Notes: a model not told the origin generated them from the letters alone. Positions 1 to 11,215 are shown, counted from the stretch's first letter. The stretch: DNA of 64,000 bases from Paraphysomonas bandaiensis (GCA_965644295.1 CBFFRP010000067.1:118700-182699); one strand, 5' to 3'. Made by a program: numbers and translations.

Positions 1-524
1 ATAACCATGGCGGGGTTTCCTGTTGACTTTGAGCCATAATATATATAATCAGATACAATCACTATATTTCTATATGTAACACTCTGTTAAAAGTGGAATC
101 TACGTACTAGAAATAACAAAAAACTACTTGTAGTATGTAACACACACTATATAGTAGCAATTACAATTATAGTTCATTCAAGTCGTCATAATGTATGAGA
201 ACTGCAGTTGTTGTGTCTAGAATAAGCAATAGATCCTATAGAGGCTACAGTATACCCCATACACTGTATTTTATATATATATATTACACAAGCAAAATTT
301 GGAGTGTATTAAAAAAAAAAAACTGAAATTAATGTCCCTTGAAGCTATGTGGCCTTTGTGGTATGGTTAGGTCTTTCCTGTATTCTTATTTCTAGTTCCT
401 AATCGAATGTAGTTTACTATGTATATATACTCTGTAACATCAATGTGTTAACTCCTCGAGTTAATAGAAGCATATCTCACTATCACACATCTCTGCTATA
501 TGACATTCAAATGACTTACATGAA
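1..524. other. AT-rich intergenic leader
   Basis: No coding region or RNA gene was seen here. The stretch is AT-rich, with a TA-dinucleotide run near 275-285 and an A-run near 311-321. It holds the 5' flank of the TFIIB-like gene. An ATG-TGA minimal ORF lies immediately before the chosen start codon, so this gene may have a tiny upstream ORF. Confidence 0.5.
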
Positions 525-1839
525 ATGATAGCAACTTGTAAAAGTAATCAAGAATTGATGACAAGCATGTGGCATTCTCATCATAATTGTCGCCACTGTA
601 ATAGTAGTGATATAATAACAGACAATTGTACAGGGGATGTTGTGTGTCGTGAATGTGGGACTGTATTAGGAGATAGATTACTTAGTAGTGAAGCAGAATG
701 GAGAGATTATCGTAATGATGATAGAGGGAACTCAGAGAGTGCAGCACGAGCATCTATGAGTACTGCAGATGATGATGATCAAACGACTGTATTTGTTGGG
801 GGGGATAAGTCACAGTGTGAGAAATTAAATAGAATACAGTTATCAACAAGTTCGAAGAAGGAAATGCGTATAGCGGAACGACTTGGTGAAGTAGCGGAGT
901 TATGTTTTAAACTTAGTTTACCCGATGTCATCACGGTAAGTTGGTGATGTGAATAATCATAGTGTCCTTCTAACTCGTGTACACAATGGACGTCAAAAGA
1001 TTGGTTGATGAGTAAGTATTTGATCCGCGTTCTTGCACAGAGAGATGGTATTCCCCTGCACACGTTATATATATAACGTGGGGTCTACTTTCAATTTGGA
1101 ACGTGAGATATGATAATGCTGAAAACGCGATTTCAAATTAACAGTATGTATGTCATGTAGGATTGTTCGTTATGTTTTCCTATATCTTTGCTGTTAGGTT
1201 AATTGTTGTACTAATACTGTATTTGTGTAACAGAGCGCCGCGAAGAAAGTATACCGGTCGGGACATAGTGCTGGAATTAATCGTCTCTGCTCCGGGGATG
1301 TTCTCGTAGCAGCGTCCGTGTATCAAGCATGCACTCTAACAGGTTGCCCTCGTGGTGTCGCTGAGCTTGCTTCCGTGTCTGGTGTTTCTACTAAGAATGT
1401 ACTTAAGATATGTAAGGCTCTGAATAAGTGCACCGACGGAGAGAACTCAGGAGATGATAGAGAGGAGCTGGAAGTTGCGAGAGTGAACCCGGAAAGTCTA
1501 GTCGCCCGAATGGCGTCGTTATTACATCTGCCTCAGACACTTGTGAATGTATGTCGAAATGCCTGTTCAAAAGTTACAGAGTGCGGTTTGACGACTGGAA
1601 CGCATCCTCAATCTGTTGCAGCTGGTGTAGTAGTATTAGTAATGGTTTGTGCCCGCATGGATGTCAACCTTCAGTTAGTTTCTAAGGTATCGTTTTGTCG
1701 GATACAGGCTATAGAAAAAATGTTTATAGTACTTCGACAGCACTGTCTGATCATACTTCCGAAAGATTTAGTGCGTTCTGCTGGCGGAGCGAGTAACATT
1801 CCACTCAATTTCAAAATGCTCGGCTCTTCAGCATTATAA
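525..1839 (+). CDS. TFIIB-like general transcription factor, 2 exons
   Basis: TFIIB bridges TBP and RNA polymerase II at promoters in the nucleus. Exon 1 is 525-935 and exon 2 is 1234-1839. The 298-bp intron begins GTAAG, has a CTAATAC branch-like site at 1211 and ends ACAG, in phase 0. The product is about 338 residues, close to the usual TFIIB length. The N-terminal zinc ribbon has cysteines at residues 22, 25, 41 and 44 (C-x2-C-x15-C-x2-C). It is followed by AEWRDY, which matches the B-finger/reader segment. Two cyclin folds follow: the first crosses the splice (GINRLCSGDVLVAASVYQAC) and the second contains THPQSVAAGVVVLVMVC, like the GRSPxSIAAAA motif of the family. The insert rich in Asp between ribbon and first fold (residues about 75-95) is unusual. 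A paralogue such as a BRF-type factor is possible, but no BRF C-terminal extension is present. Confidence 0.85.
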
Positions 1840-2588
1840 TTGTTATCTTATATGTATCATAACAGAATACGTCATTTCCGTACTTATTACCCGTGTATAA
1901 GCATAATAATATACTATTTACTTTTGGAAATTGGATAGCTCTTCTAGCACATTCTGTTTTAGATTATAGCCGTTACTCTTAAATGGTTCTTGGCGTGTGG
2001 GTGTACACTCATTATCCAGTCAGTAACTAACTGCTAACTGACATGTACCCTTATAGTTAAATTACAAAACTTAGTAAATGCATCACTCAATTCTGGTAAT
2101 TCTTACTAAGTTGATATTTTAATGAGCAGTGCTTCAGTCGATTACTAATTCTAAATAAACGCGGAGGCGGGAAAAAGAGGCAAGCCCTTTTTTTAACCCC
2201 AAACCCCATTTCATATTTCATTGGGGCTTTCTCTTCGAGAATTTTTCTAAGTTAGGGATATATTTCATAATTGATCCGCAATCCGCATATGTAATTTGAC
2301 TACATTATTCGTCATAACGGGAATAATTCAAAAGAGTGTTGCAGTTTTGTAGCAAGGGGATTCATGTGATACCTGTTTTCAACTACAAATTCGAAATCTT
2401 AAATGCAGCTTCCACTTGCTTACAACTTACAAAGCAGCAAAACTTAGGAGGGGACATTCAGGCTTCATATAACTCATTTCTACACGTTACAACCGATTAT
2501 GTCTTTAAAAAATCACAACAGAAAACGTACAATCCTTTTTTTTGTGTATATCTCAACCATATATTATACTATCACAATGAACATGTTT
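1840..2588. other. Intergenic, convergent 3' flanks
   Basis: This region separates the convergent TFIIB-like (+) and METTL21-like (-) genes. No gene was seen. An open frame on the plus strand at 2336-2599 overlaps the last exon of the minus-strand gene and has no family resemblance, so it was left out. Confidence 0.5.
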
Positions 2589-3596
2589 TTAATTTGTAGA
2601 GCTATCTAATTCACTGCGAGGAATGAAAAGCAATATATGTACACCCACAGCACACCTGGAGTCGCAGTTCCGTCTAACACCTGTGACTTCTGGTAAAACT
2701 ATTTCCTGTCATAGAAGATGAAAACAAACACAAGAAAGAGTAGAATATCTAAACCTGTATGGTATAACTCAATTCTAATTTCTGTAAAAATTCTTTCTCC
2801 CTCCTACATATAAAAATTTACTTCATTTCATAAATAATAAATCATACTTACTCGTCATGTCTTCTTTTATAAGTTACTATCATCCGCTTGAATTCTAGTT
2901 GGCTAAGAACCACCTCCAAGCTTTCATAACATGAAGGATCATATAAAATATCACTCCCGAGTACAGTATCAATGACAATGCTCTGCCCTCCGAAAGCAGG
3001 ATTCAGTGCGGCCTTCAGGTTTCTAGAAGTCCTATTGTAACACTCACAGTAAACCAACAAGGAGGGGAGGTAGCTAATTAATACGTACCAATTATATAAA
3101 ATAAATTGACAATCCTCCTTCTTTCGACCTATGGAAGCTATGTTTTCATTCATAACGTCAAATTCAATATAATCGGTGAGCACCACTTTTTTCGCCCCTA
3201 AAATCGACGCTACAATTCCACACACCTATTTCATGTTAATGTCTACACTATATATCCGTCATCTACTTACACCAGTACCGCACCCTATATCCAAACATGT
3301 TTGACCGGATATGTAGTCATCACTGCAAGTATTGATGAGGTCAACCATTAATAAACCCTAATGATATAGTTACATGTATAGATGAACACCTATAGATTAC
3401 TTACACAGTCCCATACAACAGCCCCTAATTCATTATTAATATCTTGTGCTATAGTTAATGTATGATGATCTCTACAGTAGATATCAATAGATGGGGCCGA
3501 TGCTCTGATATAAGAAACACCCGTCTTACTACCATATGCAGGAGGGGGTTCATCAAATATATCTGGCCATGATCTATAAGATAGAGTGGATGTCAT
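2589..3596 (-). CDS. METTL21/EEF1AKMT-type protein lysine methyltransferase, 6 exons
   Basis: Seven-beta-strand SAM-dependent methyltransferase of the Methyltransf_16 group, which methylates lysines on chaperones and elongation factors. Exons on the minus strand: 3596-3405, 3357-3271, 3225-3089, 3031-2852, 2803-2755, 2705-2589. The introns are only 45-57 bp, and the splices are in frame throughout. The product is about 253 residues. Motif I is CLDIGCGTG at the end of exon 2. KVVLTDY is the acidic-loop strand, followed by YNW (the family's LxW position), then IVIDTVLGSDILYDP, which matches the D-x-x-Y-D/P post-motif. YKRRHDEREKEFL continues into exon 5 and VHILLFIPR into exon 6. The third intron (57 bp) is in frame without a stop, so a plain ORF call reads through it. 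The last two exons are hidden because TAA in the exon-4 frame is part of a GTAAGT donor. The donor of the last intron, GTTTAG, is weak; without that splice the protein would end two residues into it. The substrate is unknown. Confidence 0.78.
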
Positions 3597-4243
3597 GGTA
3601 GATTATGTTAGAAGCACCTTAACCCACTCAGGCACTTCTCATACATTATGCATGTCCACTGCATCATACTGCTGCTCTGTGTACAATAAAAACGCTGAAT
3701 ACTTATAGTTTTTACCTATTTTAAGTAGTGTATTGAATATTTTCTGAAATATTGGGTTAAAATCAGAGGTTTTCCTGCTTATACATGTATTCATGCTAGA
3801 AAATGCATTTTTTTTCGTAATTATTTCGATTTTAGATATGATGCAATTTTGATGACTTCAGAATACCATAAATACTCTGGAATACAATTCTAGAATTCAG
3901 TTTCTATAAGTACGTGCGTACCGGTTAGCACAACATATGCTTTCGTCAGCACATCTGTATTCCATTCATTCTACGGCTCCAATAGTACCTTTATACCATA
4001 TGTAGAATATCCCATTATTTCGCTTTTATGAACATAAAAACTGATGTTTTTTAGTTTTTTAATATTATAATATGTCAATATTCGTTAGAATATGTTCCAA
4101 TCAACATACAGGATTATCACCATCAAGATGTTGTTCCATACCATCATTACATGCATGTATATTAAGAACTCTCACTCTCATCTACATTATATAGAATACA
4201 TATACATATACATTGATATCCTTCATAAAATTAGTATATCAAT
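3597..4243. promoter_or_regulatory. Divergent intergenic promoter region
   Basis: This 647-bp AT-rich spacer separates the divergent METTL21-like (-) and cysteine dioxygenase (+) start codons, so it must hold the promoters of both. Only generic TA-rich stretches were seen (for example near 4180-4215); no specific operator could be assigned. No coding sequence was seen. Confidence 0.4.
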
Positions 4244-5362
4244 ATGAAAGATAATGATGAACAACCATGTAAACGAGCTAGACATCTTTGTTCATTAGGA
4301 ACAGGGGAGGTTGTTCATGTCTTATCATATAAAGCACTACCTGATAAAATAGATGCATTTGAAATTATTGTACAAGGACTTGCACGATGTGTGTATTGTA
4401 TGGAAGCATCAGGTAACACTCTATACTCTTATCACTTATAATCAGATATATATGGTAATATAATGTATACAGTTACTGATGTACGTGTATGTCATCCCTG
4501 CTGTGGAGAGGTCGTGTTTGTGTTTACATTTATTTCGAAAGACGCACTTGAAAAGTTTAGAAAAGGCCCACAAGCTGAATTTGAGAGATCTCTACATGGA
4601 ATAGTAACTCCAGATGCCCCTGCGTCTCCTACCTTCTCAGCCACTGGCACACTCATGCCAGCAGCACACACCCTCTCTTCTCTTGTTGAGTTCCTAAAGG
4701 CGAATATCAAAGGCTCCAACCACAGTGCACATAACGTTCGTATGGTATCCCGAGAACTTGAGAAATGGTTTCCTCGTCCCTCCGAGTATCAGCGATACAT
4801 TCAGTTAGACCAGTGTGATGCTACGAAATACACTCGCAATTTGATATATGGTAATGAACACTTCGACTGTATTCTAATGTGTTGGCCCCCTGGTTCTCAA
4901 TCGACTATACACGATCACGATGTATCCTCCTGTTGGGTAGCTGTCGTTGAGGGAACGGTATATGAAGTGCAGTATGCCCTTCCAAGGCTCGACAAAAAGT
5001 TTATCGAAATGGAACAGCGAGACCCTGCCACTGCGGTGGGTAACTGTGGCAAACTCAAGGTGATCAATGTTGCATGTCTAGACACAGGCGGGGTCACGGG
5101 AACATATGCTAACAACGAAATTGGAATTCACAGGGTTGAAAACCGTTCTGACAAACTGGCTTGCACTCTGCATGTCTATGCCCCCCCCCTACGGAAGATG
5201 AAAATATTCGACGAGAATGGGTGTGTAAAGGTTTGCATTGCTGAGAATCGTCCGGCATGCAGCGGAGGATCCTGCAAGGATCAGTGGGTTATGCCATGCG
5301 AAGGTATATTTGATGTGGAAGCCTGGAATAAAGTCCTTCAGGAGACGGAGTCCGAAGCTTAA
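4244..5362 (+). CDS. Cysteine dioxygenase with N-terminal ABM-like domain, 2 exons
   Basis: Cysteine dioxygenase is a cupin iron enzyme that oxidises L-cysteine to cysteine sulfinate. Exon 1 is 4244-4412 and exon 2 is 4473-5362, with a 60-bp intron in phase 1. The product is 352 residues, against about 200 for the usual single-domain enzyme. The cupin part starts near residue 145. It has HDHDVSSCWV, giving two iron histidines and, at the family spacing, the cysteine that forms the Cys-Tyr cofactor. The third iron histidine is in GIHRVEN and the tyrosine is in LHVYAPPLRKM, matching the mammalian LHLYSPP segment. The first ~110 residues (VVHVLSYKALPDKIDAFEII and CCGEVVFVFTFISKDALEKF) resemble the dimeric alpha-beta barrel ABM domain. 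The domain assignment of this N-terminus is an inference; the enzyme identity is firm. All catalytic residues are present, so activity is expected. Confidence 0.88.
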
Positions 5363-5657
5363 CTTTCGCGTGTGTTCATTTATGCTGTATGCATTGAATC
5401 CTTTAAGTATTTGTCATCCTACAACTGCATGTAGAATGTGACTTCGAGTTAGAATTATGATTTTTACAATTACGGAGTATAATAAATGAATGGATGTTGT
5501 CGCACTTGTATATTCGCAGTAGGCTACGACCGTCACCTACTTCAGGAATCAATAATATTAGCCGCTATTTTAAATGTGGTTGAGTCTCTCAGTATTACTC
5601 AGTAAGACATGACAAGAATAGTGGAATACAGATTGTGGTCATCTCGGAACATGGGTA
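5363..5657. other. 3' flank of the dioxygenase gene
   Basis: AT-rich, no gene seen. The right part runs up to the 8-bp target site (5658-5665) of the interrupted MITE. Confidence 0.4.
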
Positions 5658-5746
5658 GTTAAAGTCAGGGCCTGGTAACCGTTATTGGTAATGGCCATTA
5701 TAATTGCCTGGGACTGGGCACGTTAATGGGCCATAAATAGTTACCA

Positions 5747-6012
5747 TATTAGGATTCAGCTTAATACATGATTGTATCTGTGAGTTATAATGTTCAATGA
5801 AATACACCATGAACTGAATTAGAGAGAGTATCTGTCGAAGATACGTGATCGTCATCATAACGTCGTCATTATCAGTTACACTTCTAACTATTCCGTTGTG
5901 CATGATAGTACGTTCTATATTGTTATTCATAATTTTTCACTCTATCGTGTTCATTACTTACACTCTAATAATCACAACATTGTTTTACTATTATAAAGAT
6001 CAATTCTTTATT
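5747..6012 (+). repeat. 5' LTR of the copia element
   Basis: 266 bp, beginning TATTAGG and ending CTTTATT. The copy at 11218-11483 has the same length and, by eye, the same sequence. The ends do not follow the usual TG...CA rule. The LTR should carry the element's promoter; a degenerate relative lies at 32093-32220. Confidence 0.92.
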
Positions 6013-6022
6013 TGGTAGCGAG
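6013..6022 (+). other. Primer-binding site (initiator tRNA-Met type)
   Basis: TGGTAGCGAG directly follows the 5' LTR with no gap. It resembles the TGGTA-type complement of the initiator tRNA-Met 3' end used by many copia elements. The gag start codon begins at 6023, immediately after it, so the leader is essentially absent. Confidence 0.65.
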
Positions 6023-9000
6023 ATGTCAGTTAAAGTTACAAGTTACGACTCAACCGACTCGGATTCGACAACCGACAAGCGAAAGGACTCAATGCCAAAA
6101 TTCGATGCGAAGAACTTCTCCAGGTGGCAGAAGAAGTGCCGTGCATGGTTCTATCGCAAGCCTAAGATCGTTTATACTCTACAGAACGATCACCCAATTG
6201 AGCCTGAAGCAGGAGAAAACTCAGATGACGAGGACTACCAGTATCGACTCGAACAGTATCAGGATGCAAAACGATATTATGATGAAGGTAATAACTACCT
6301 ATGGTCAGTCATTGCAAGCTCTATCATTGGTCAGAATGAAGAGGCTGAAGGGATTTTGGAGAACGTCCCCGATGGAGACGGTAAAACCGCCTGGACGGAC
6401 TTGCTCAACCACTTCAAAGAAAAAACGACTAACGACGTCATCACTGATCTGATTGGCCAGTTTCAGAGCATAAAAATCAAAAAAGGTCAGTCGATAATCA
6501 ACTTTCTTGACGCTGTCGAAAAGCTCCGAAACAAGCTGATTAATTATGGTCATCGGATAAGTGACCAAGATCTCATATCACGCATTCGACAAGGCCTGGT
6601 ATCCAAAGAAAATATGACGTATCGTGAACTGGCGATCAACCTGCAGATGCACCCTATCGATGACTACAAAACACTCATACGCAGACTACGCGGATTAGGA
6701 AGCTCGTCTGTCGGAATGCTCTTGTCAAGCAACGAAGAAACAAAAACCGACAGTATTCAGCTTGCAGCCTCAAAACCCCCATTTTTCAAAAGTAAAGTGA
6801 ATTCCAAGCGCAAAAAGGGGACATCTTTCAGAAACCGTTCCAATAAACCGAAACATGACAAGAGAGCTGACAAGGACATTAAGTGTTTCCGATGCGATGG
6901 AAAAGGACACATCGCTTCAGAATGCAAACACTCATGGGAAAGAATCCAACAGATGAAGAATTCCTCTGGAAACAAATCAACCAGTAGGAAATTCAAAAAA
7001 GTTAGATTCCAGACCCACCAGAGCACTGAAAACGACGACTCCGACCAGTTTGCAGATTATGAAGACAGTGGTCCATTACAACAGAAAGGACGAGACTTCG
7101 GAGGAGTCGGATATCCAACAAACGACGAAACGAACTTCGTTTTTGATCAAGAAGCCGGAATGGGGACCCTTGATTCTGGCTGCACAGTCTCCATCACACC
7201 TGAAGCCGGATACATCACCAATTATGAGGAATGCCTCACCGACATTCAAACAGCTAAGTCAGGATCAACTATGACCTCTTCAGGACATGGAAGACTTGGT
7301 ATTATCCCCAAGTGCAAGCACGTGGACCATGCTTCAAGAACACTCGTGTCCATCAGCCAATTAGATGACCTAGGGTATAAAATCTTGTTCGGAAACCAAT
7401 CAGTTGAGATATATAAAGATGAAATACTGCTATCAAAGGGTAAGAGAGTTGGAGGCCTATATGAAATTCCGTTAACAGACCTCGGTACTCCTATTGACGA
7501 ATCCCACCTTGCTTCAACTGCTTCAGGCCCACTCGCAACCCTAGCACATAAGAGATTGGCACATTCTTCAATTGGACTCATACAGAAAGCTGTACAGTCA
7601 AAATTAGTAACGGGTATTAAGTTAACGAAGTCGGAGATGAATGCTACTTCTTTACCGGGTGGCCTATGTGATGGTTGTGCTAGTGGTAAATCTCATCGCC
7701 GAAAACATAGACACGCTATCAGACAAATGCTGCTCAAGCGTGTAAGAAGAGCGAATGAGCTGGGGGAGCTAGTAGTAGCCGATTTTTCTGGACCCCATGC
7801 ACCGGAGGCAATCATTACTGGCAACCGTTACATACTCGGGATGACAGATGTAGCTTCCAGACACCAATGGGACTCCTACGGACCAACGAGAGATGAAGAT
7901 TTCGTCATCCAATCCATCCAGAAAGTTGTCATGTATCTACATAGTAAAGGCAAACGCCTACAACATTATCATGCGGATGGCGGGAAGGAACTGGTATCAA
8001 GAAAAGTTCTAGAGTATCTTCAATCAATAGGGGCTACATGGACTTTCAACTCTCCGTATACCCCCGAGGATAACCCATTCCAAGAGCGATCATGGCGGAC
8101 AACAAAAGAACGAGCACTCAGCAGCCTTATCGACTCTGGACTCCCACCGAATTTCTGGGAACAAGCCTCAAGGGCGACAATACACATCAAGAACAGGTTA
8201 CCGTGTCAAACAGCTAAAGGATTTATGTCTCCACTTCAGTTTATCGAAAACGAAATACCAGACTTGAGTTATGCCAGAATATGGGGATGTAAATGCTTTG
8301 TGAATATCGATTCCAGTCTCCGAAAGAACAATTGGGACAGACATAGCTGGCCTGGGTATTTTATGGGCTATCGAGAGGATGGTCCTGGATATATAGTCTT
8401 TGTTCCCGCATTAAGAGATTTTGTTATATCAGGACATGTATTTTTCAACGAATGTGTCCCACCAGCGGATAAGAGATATTTTAAAGAGATAAATGAGATC
8501 TTCAGAGAGAATGAGACCTCCAGGACAGTAGAAAGTTTCAAATATCTCATAGGTCTAGCTCATGTAGATCCAGACGATGGATTAACATATGTAACGACTC
8601 AAATAAAGCTCAGAAAAGGATTAATCGCAGCGTATCGTGGTCTAGTCGACGACAGTGGTGACAAGACACGACTCATCCAGCTCGACGACCCTATTCATGC
8701 TGCAGACGTCGAAAAGTACACTGAAGAATACATAGAACTCAAAGCAGTTGGTCTCAAATGTATTACGTCTCGATCGAAAACCCCAATACATAAATCCAGC
8801 AAATCAGATCAAGACCCCGATACAGTTATTGGATCTCCAGCGCCAGCCGCTACTTCCAGGGGGAGTGGCGAGAATCTCAGACATCATGATGCCGCGCAGG
8901 AGAGAATCAGCAGCCATCGGTGTGAACCTACCCACTCCGATGCAAAGATAGCGAAGACTCGCCCTCCGAAACAATTCAATGGGAATCTAGTGCCGAATCC

Positions 9001-11017
9001 GGCACCACACGGTCAAGTGGATCGTGTGCACCAGCGTATGGCCAAACGCGGTAACAAGTCTGCTGATTCATCGGGAGATTGGGAAAATCAGGGTACACCT
9101 GAAGGGCCAAGTAAGGTCCGTGCTACAGCAAAACAACAATTTTTAGCTGGTAGAAAGAGTGTTCTCCGAAGCAGGAGAATGGCCAGGAAACGGGTAATTG
9201 TAAATATACACAAACTAGGTGATGGTGTATATACATGTGATGTAAATGCTAAACATGTAGTAAATCATATGGCACATGACACACAATGTATATCAAAATT
9301 ACATACAAACAATATTGATATTGTTATGCATGCTATCAGTAATTGCGATGACATTGACGAGCTAACCGATACACCAAAGAGTGTTCAAGATGCTATTTCA
9401 GGTAAATATAAACAGCAGTGGATCGATGCTATCAATAGAGAAATATCCACTCTTCAGAGGAAAGGGTGCTGGAGATACACTGCGTTACCACCTGGAGCAA
9501 GAGCCATAAAGGGGAAACTCATATTCAAAATAAAAAGAAAACAGAATGATATCAAATTCAAGGCTCGACTAGTCGCACAGGGTTTTACTCAAATCCAAGG
9601 CATCGATTACAATGATACATACAGCCCCGTCGCAAAGGCTACATCACTACGTACAATTATTGCCCTTTCGACTATTATGAAACTCAAATTGCACCAAATC
9701 GATTTCACAACTGCGTACATCAATGCTGACCTCGAAGAGGACATATACATGTATCCCCCTCCTGGCATGGACGTCCCTGACGGAAAAGTCCTCAAACTGA
9801 TGAAAAGCATCTACGGTCTAAAGCAAGCAGGTCTTAACTGGTATAAGTGCTGTACAAATTTTATGCTAGATATGGGTTTCACCAGACTAATATCTGACCC
9901 GTGTATATTCAAAAAGCAGATTAATGGCAGGATTATGCTAATAGCCATGTATGTGGATGATATTATTATAGCATCTACATCCGACACTGATATCCAACAA
10001 TTCAAAGACCATTTATCCAAAAAGTTCGAAATTACGGATCTCGGACTCCTAGACTATTACTTGGGCATCTCCATTCATCAAGATTTTGACAAAAATATCA
10101 CGACTCTCAGTCAGGAGCAGTACGTCAGAAAGTTACTGGACAAATTCAACATGTCTAACAGTAAACCCATGTCAACACCTATGTTACTGTCTTTCAACTA
10201 TGATTTACATGAATACAATCATCTTTCAGAGTCAAATCAAAGTTATGTTCAGAATTTCCCCTACAAGGAACTCATAGGTTCACTAATGTATCTAGCTGTA
10301 TGCACTCGACCGGATATCGCCTATGCAGTCAATACTCTTGCCAGATTCTCTGATATGCCTAATCTAACTACCTGTAATGCTGCGCTACATGTTCTTAGGT
10401 ATCTCAAAGGCACTGCTAAGCAAGGATTGATATATTCTGGATCCCACATAACATTGTCAGGATACTGCGATAGCGATTGGGCACGGTGTCACCTCACTCG
10501 ACGGTCCACTACAGCTTTTACATTCTTCATAGGTAATTGTCTTATATCATGGCAATCTCGATTACAGACAACTGTGGCATTGTCATCTACTGAAGCTGAG
10601 TATATGGCTCTATCGTCAGCAGCTCAGGAAGCATTATGGCTACGCTCTTTATTATCCGAAATTGGTTTCAAACTTCCATTCTCAACAACTATTTGGTGCG
10701 ATAATAAAGGGGCAGTCCAATTATGTTACAATCCTACTCATCATCGTCGTACGAAACATATTGCGATACGGTATCATTTCATTCGAGAAAATATTGCCGA
10801 AAACCAATTGACTGTTGACCATATTCCCACCACGTCAATGTTAGCCGATCTTCTCACGAAACCACTAGGAGCAACTAATTTTCTTCAATTGCGAACTACA
10901 TTGATGGGGGGAGCTGGGTTCGACATCCCATCCAGCAGCAACAGGAAGCGATCAACAACCTCAGAGACACCTAAATCACAATTAACAAGCCACAAGCGAC
11001 CTAGGTGGCTAGTTTGA
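6023..11017 (+). CDS. gag-pol: Copia gag-pol polyprotein (1,664 aa)
   Basis: One uninterrupted frame encodes all copia functions. Gag occupies about residues 1-280 and ends with a CCHC zinc knuckle, CFRCDGKGHIASEC (near residue 288). The aspartic protease site is LDSGCTVSI (near 382). Integrase has the HHCC region (HKRLAHS ... CDGCASGK), then catalytic acids in VADFSGPH, HADGGKELVS and the PYTPEDNPFQERSW segment. Reverse transcriptase has QIDFTTAYINADLEEDIYM, SIYGLKQAGLNWYK and the YVDDIII active site. RNase H has YCDSDWA, SSTEAEYMAL and CDNKGA. There is no stop or frameshift between gag and pol, so expression as one polyprotein cleaved by the element's protease is likely. Nothing essential seems to be missing, so the element may still be able to transpose. 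Other frames inside this gene are shadows. Confidence 0.96.
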   Translation: MSVKVTSYDSTDSDSTTDKRKDSMPKFDAKNFSRWQKKCRAWFYRKPKIVYTLQNDHPIEPEAGENSDDEDYQYRLEQYQDAKRYYDEGNNYLWSVIASSIIGQNEEAEGILENVPDGDGKTAWTDLLNHFKEKTTNDVITDLIGQFQSIKIKKGQSIINFLDAVEKLRNKLINYGHRISDQDLISRIRQGLVSKENMTYRELAINLQMHPIDDYKTLIRRLRGLGSSSVGMLLSSNEETKTDSIQLAASKPPFFKSKVNSKRKKGTSFRNRSNKPKHDKRADKDIKCFRCDGKGHIASECKHSWERIQQMKNSSGNKSTSRKFKKVRFQTHQSTENDDSDQFADYEDSGPLQQKGRDFGGVGYPTNDETNFVFDQEAGMGTLDSGCTVSITPEAGYITNYEECLTDIQTAKSGSTMTSSGHGRLGIIPKCKHVDHASRTLVSISQLDDLGYKILFGNQSVEIYKDEILLSKGKRVGGLYEIPLTDLGTPIDESHLASTASGPLATLAHKRLAHSSIGLIQKAVQSKLVTGIKLTKSEMNATSLPGGLCDGCASGKSHRRKHRHAIRQMLLKRVRRANELGELVVADFSGPHAPEAIITGNRYILGMTDVASRHQWDSYGPTRDEDFVIQSIQKVVMYLHSKGKRLQHYHADGGKELVSRKVLEYLQSIGATWTFNSPYTPEDNPFQERSWRTTKERALSSLIDSGLPPNFWEQASRATIHIKNRLPCQTAKGFMSPLQFIENEIPDLSYARIWGCKCFVNIDSSLRKNNWDRHSWPGYFMGYREDGPGYIVFVPALRDFVISGHVFFNECVPPADKRYFKEINEIFRENETSRTVESFKYLIGLAHVDPDDGLTYVTTQIKLRKGLIAAYRGLVDDSGDKTRLIQLDDPIHAADVEKYTEEYIELKAVGLKCITSRSKTPIHKSSKSDQDPDTVIGSPAPAATSRGSGENLRHHDAAQERISSHRCEPTHSDAKIAKTRPPKQFNGNLVPNPAPHGQVDRVHQRMAKRGNKSADSSGDWENQGTPEGPSKVRATAKQQFLAGRKSVLRSRRMARKRVIVNIHKLGDGVYTCDVNAKHVVNHMAHDTQCISKLHTNNIDIVMHAISNCDDIDELTDTPKSVQDAISGKYKQQWIDAINREISTLQRKGCWRYTALPPGARAIKGKLIFKIKRKQNDIKFKARLVAQGFTQIQGIDYNDTYSPVAKATSLRTIIALSTIMKLKLHQIDFTTAYINADLEEDIYMYPPPGMDVPDGKVLKLMKSIYGLKQAGLNWYKCCTNFMLDMGFTRLISDPCIFKKQINGRIMLIAMYVDDIIIASTSDTDIQQFKDHLSKKFEITDLGLLDYYLGISIHQDFDKNITTLSQEQYVRKLLDKFNMSNSKPMSTPMLLSFNYDLHEYNHLSESNQSYVQNFPYKELIGSLMYLAVCTRPDIAYAVNTLARFSDMPNLTTCNAALHVLRYLKGTAKQGLIYSGSHITLSGYCDSDWARCHLTRRSTTAFTFFIGNCLISWQSRLQTTVALSSTEAEYMALSSAAQEALWLRSLLSEIGFKLPFSTTIWCDNKGAVQLCYNPTHHRRTKHIAIRYHFIRENIAENQLTVDHIPTTSMLADLLTKPLGATNFLQLRTTLMGGAGFDIPSSSNRKRSTTSETPKSQLTSHKRPRWLV

Positions 11018-11208
11018 GTTACACGGAGTTTTTACCATTTTTTTTTACTTTTATTCAATACATGATGCTGGACTAGAAGGATAGTCTCACAATATGGCAT
11101 CTCTGCAGTTCGCTTATTATTGTCTAGTGACTGCTACTCTGGTTTTTATTCTCAGTGTGCATAAGTTCATATTCTCTCTATTATCTACGGTTCACTGATT
11201 ATTTCATT

Positions 11209-11215
11209 GAGGGGG
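11209..11215 (+). other. Polypurine tract
   Basis: The purine run GAGGGGG lies two bases before the 3' LTR and would prime plus-strand DNA synthesis of the copia element. Confidence 0.7.

Noticed and set aside
2336-2599. 87-codon plus-strand frame
   Set aside because: Overlaps the last exon of the METTL21-like gene and has AT-driven composition.
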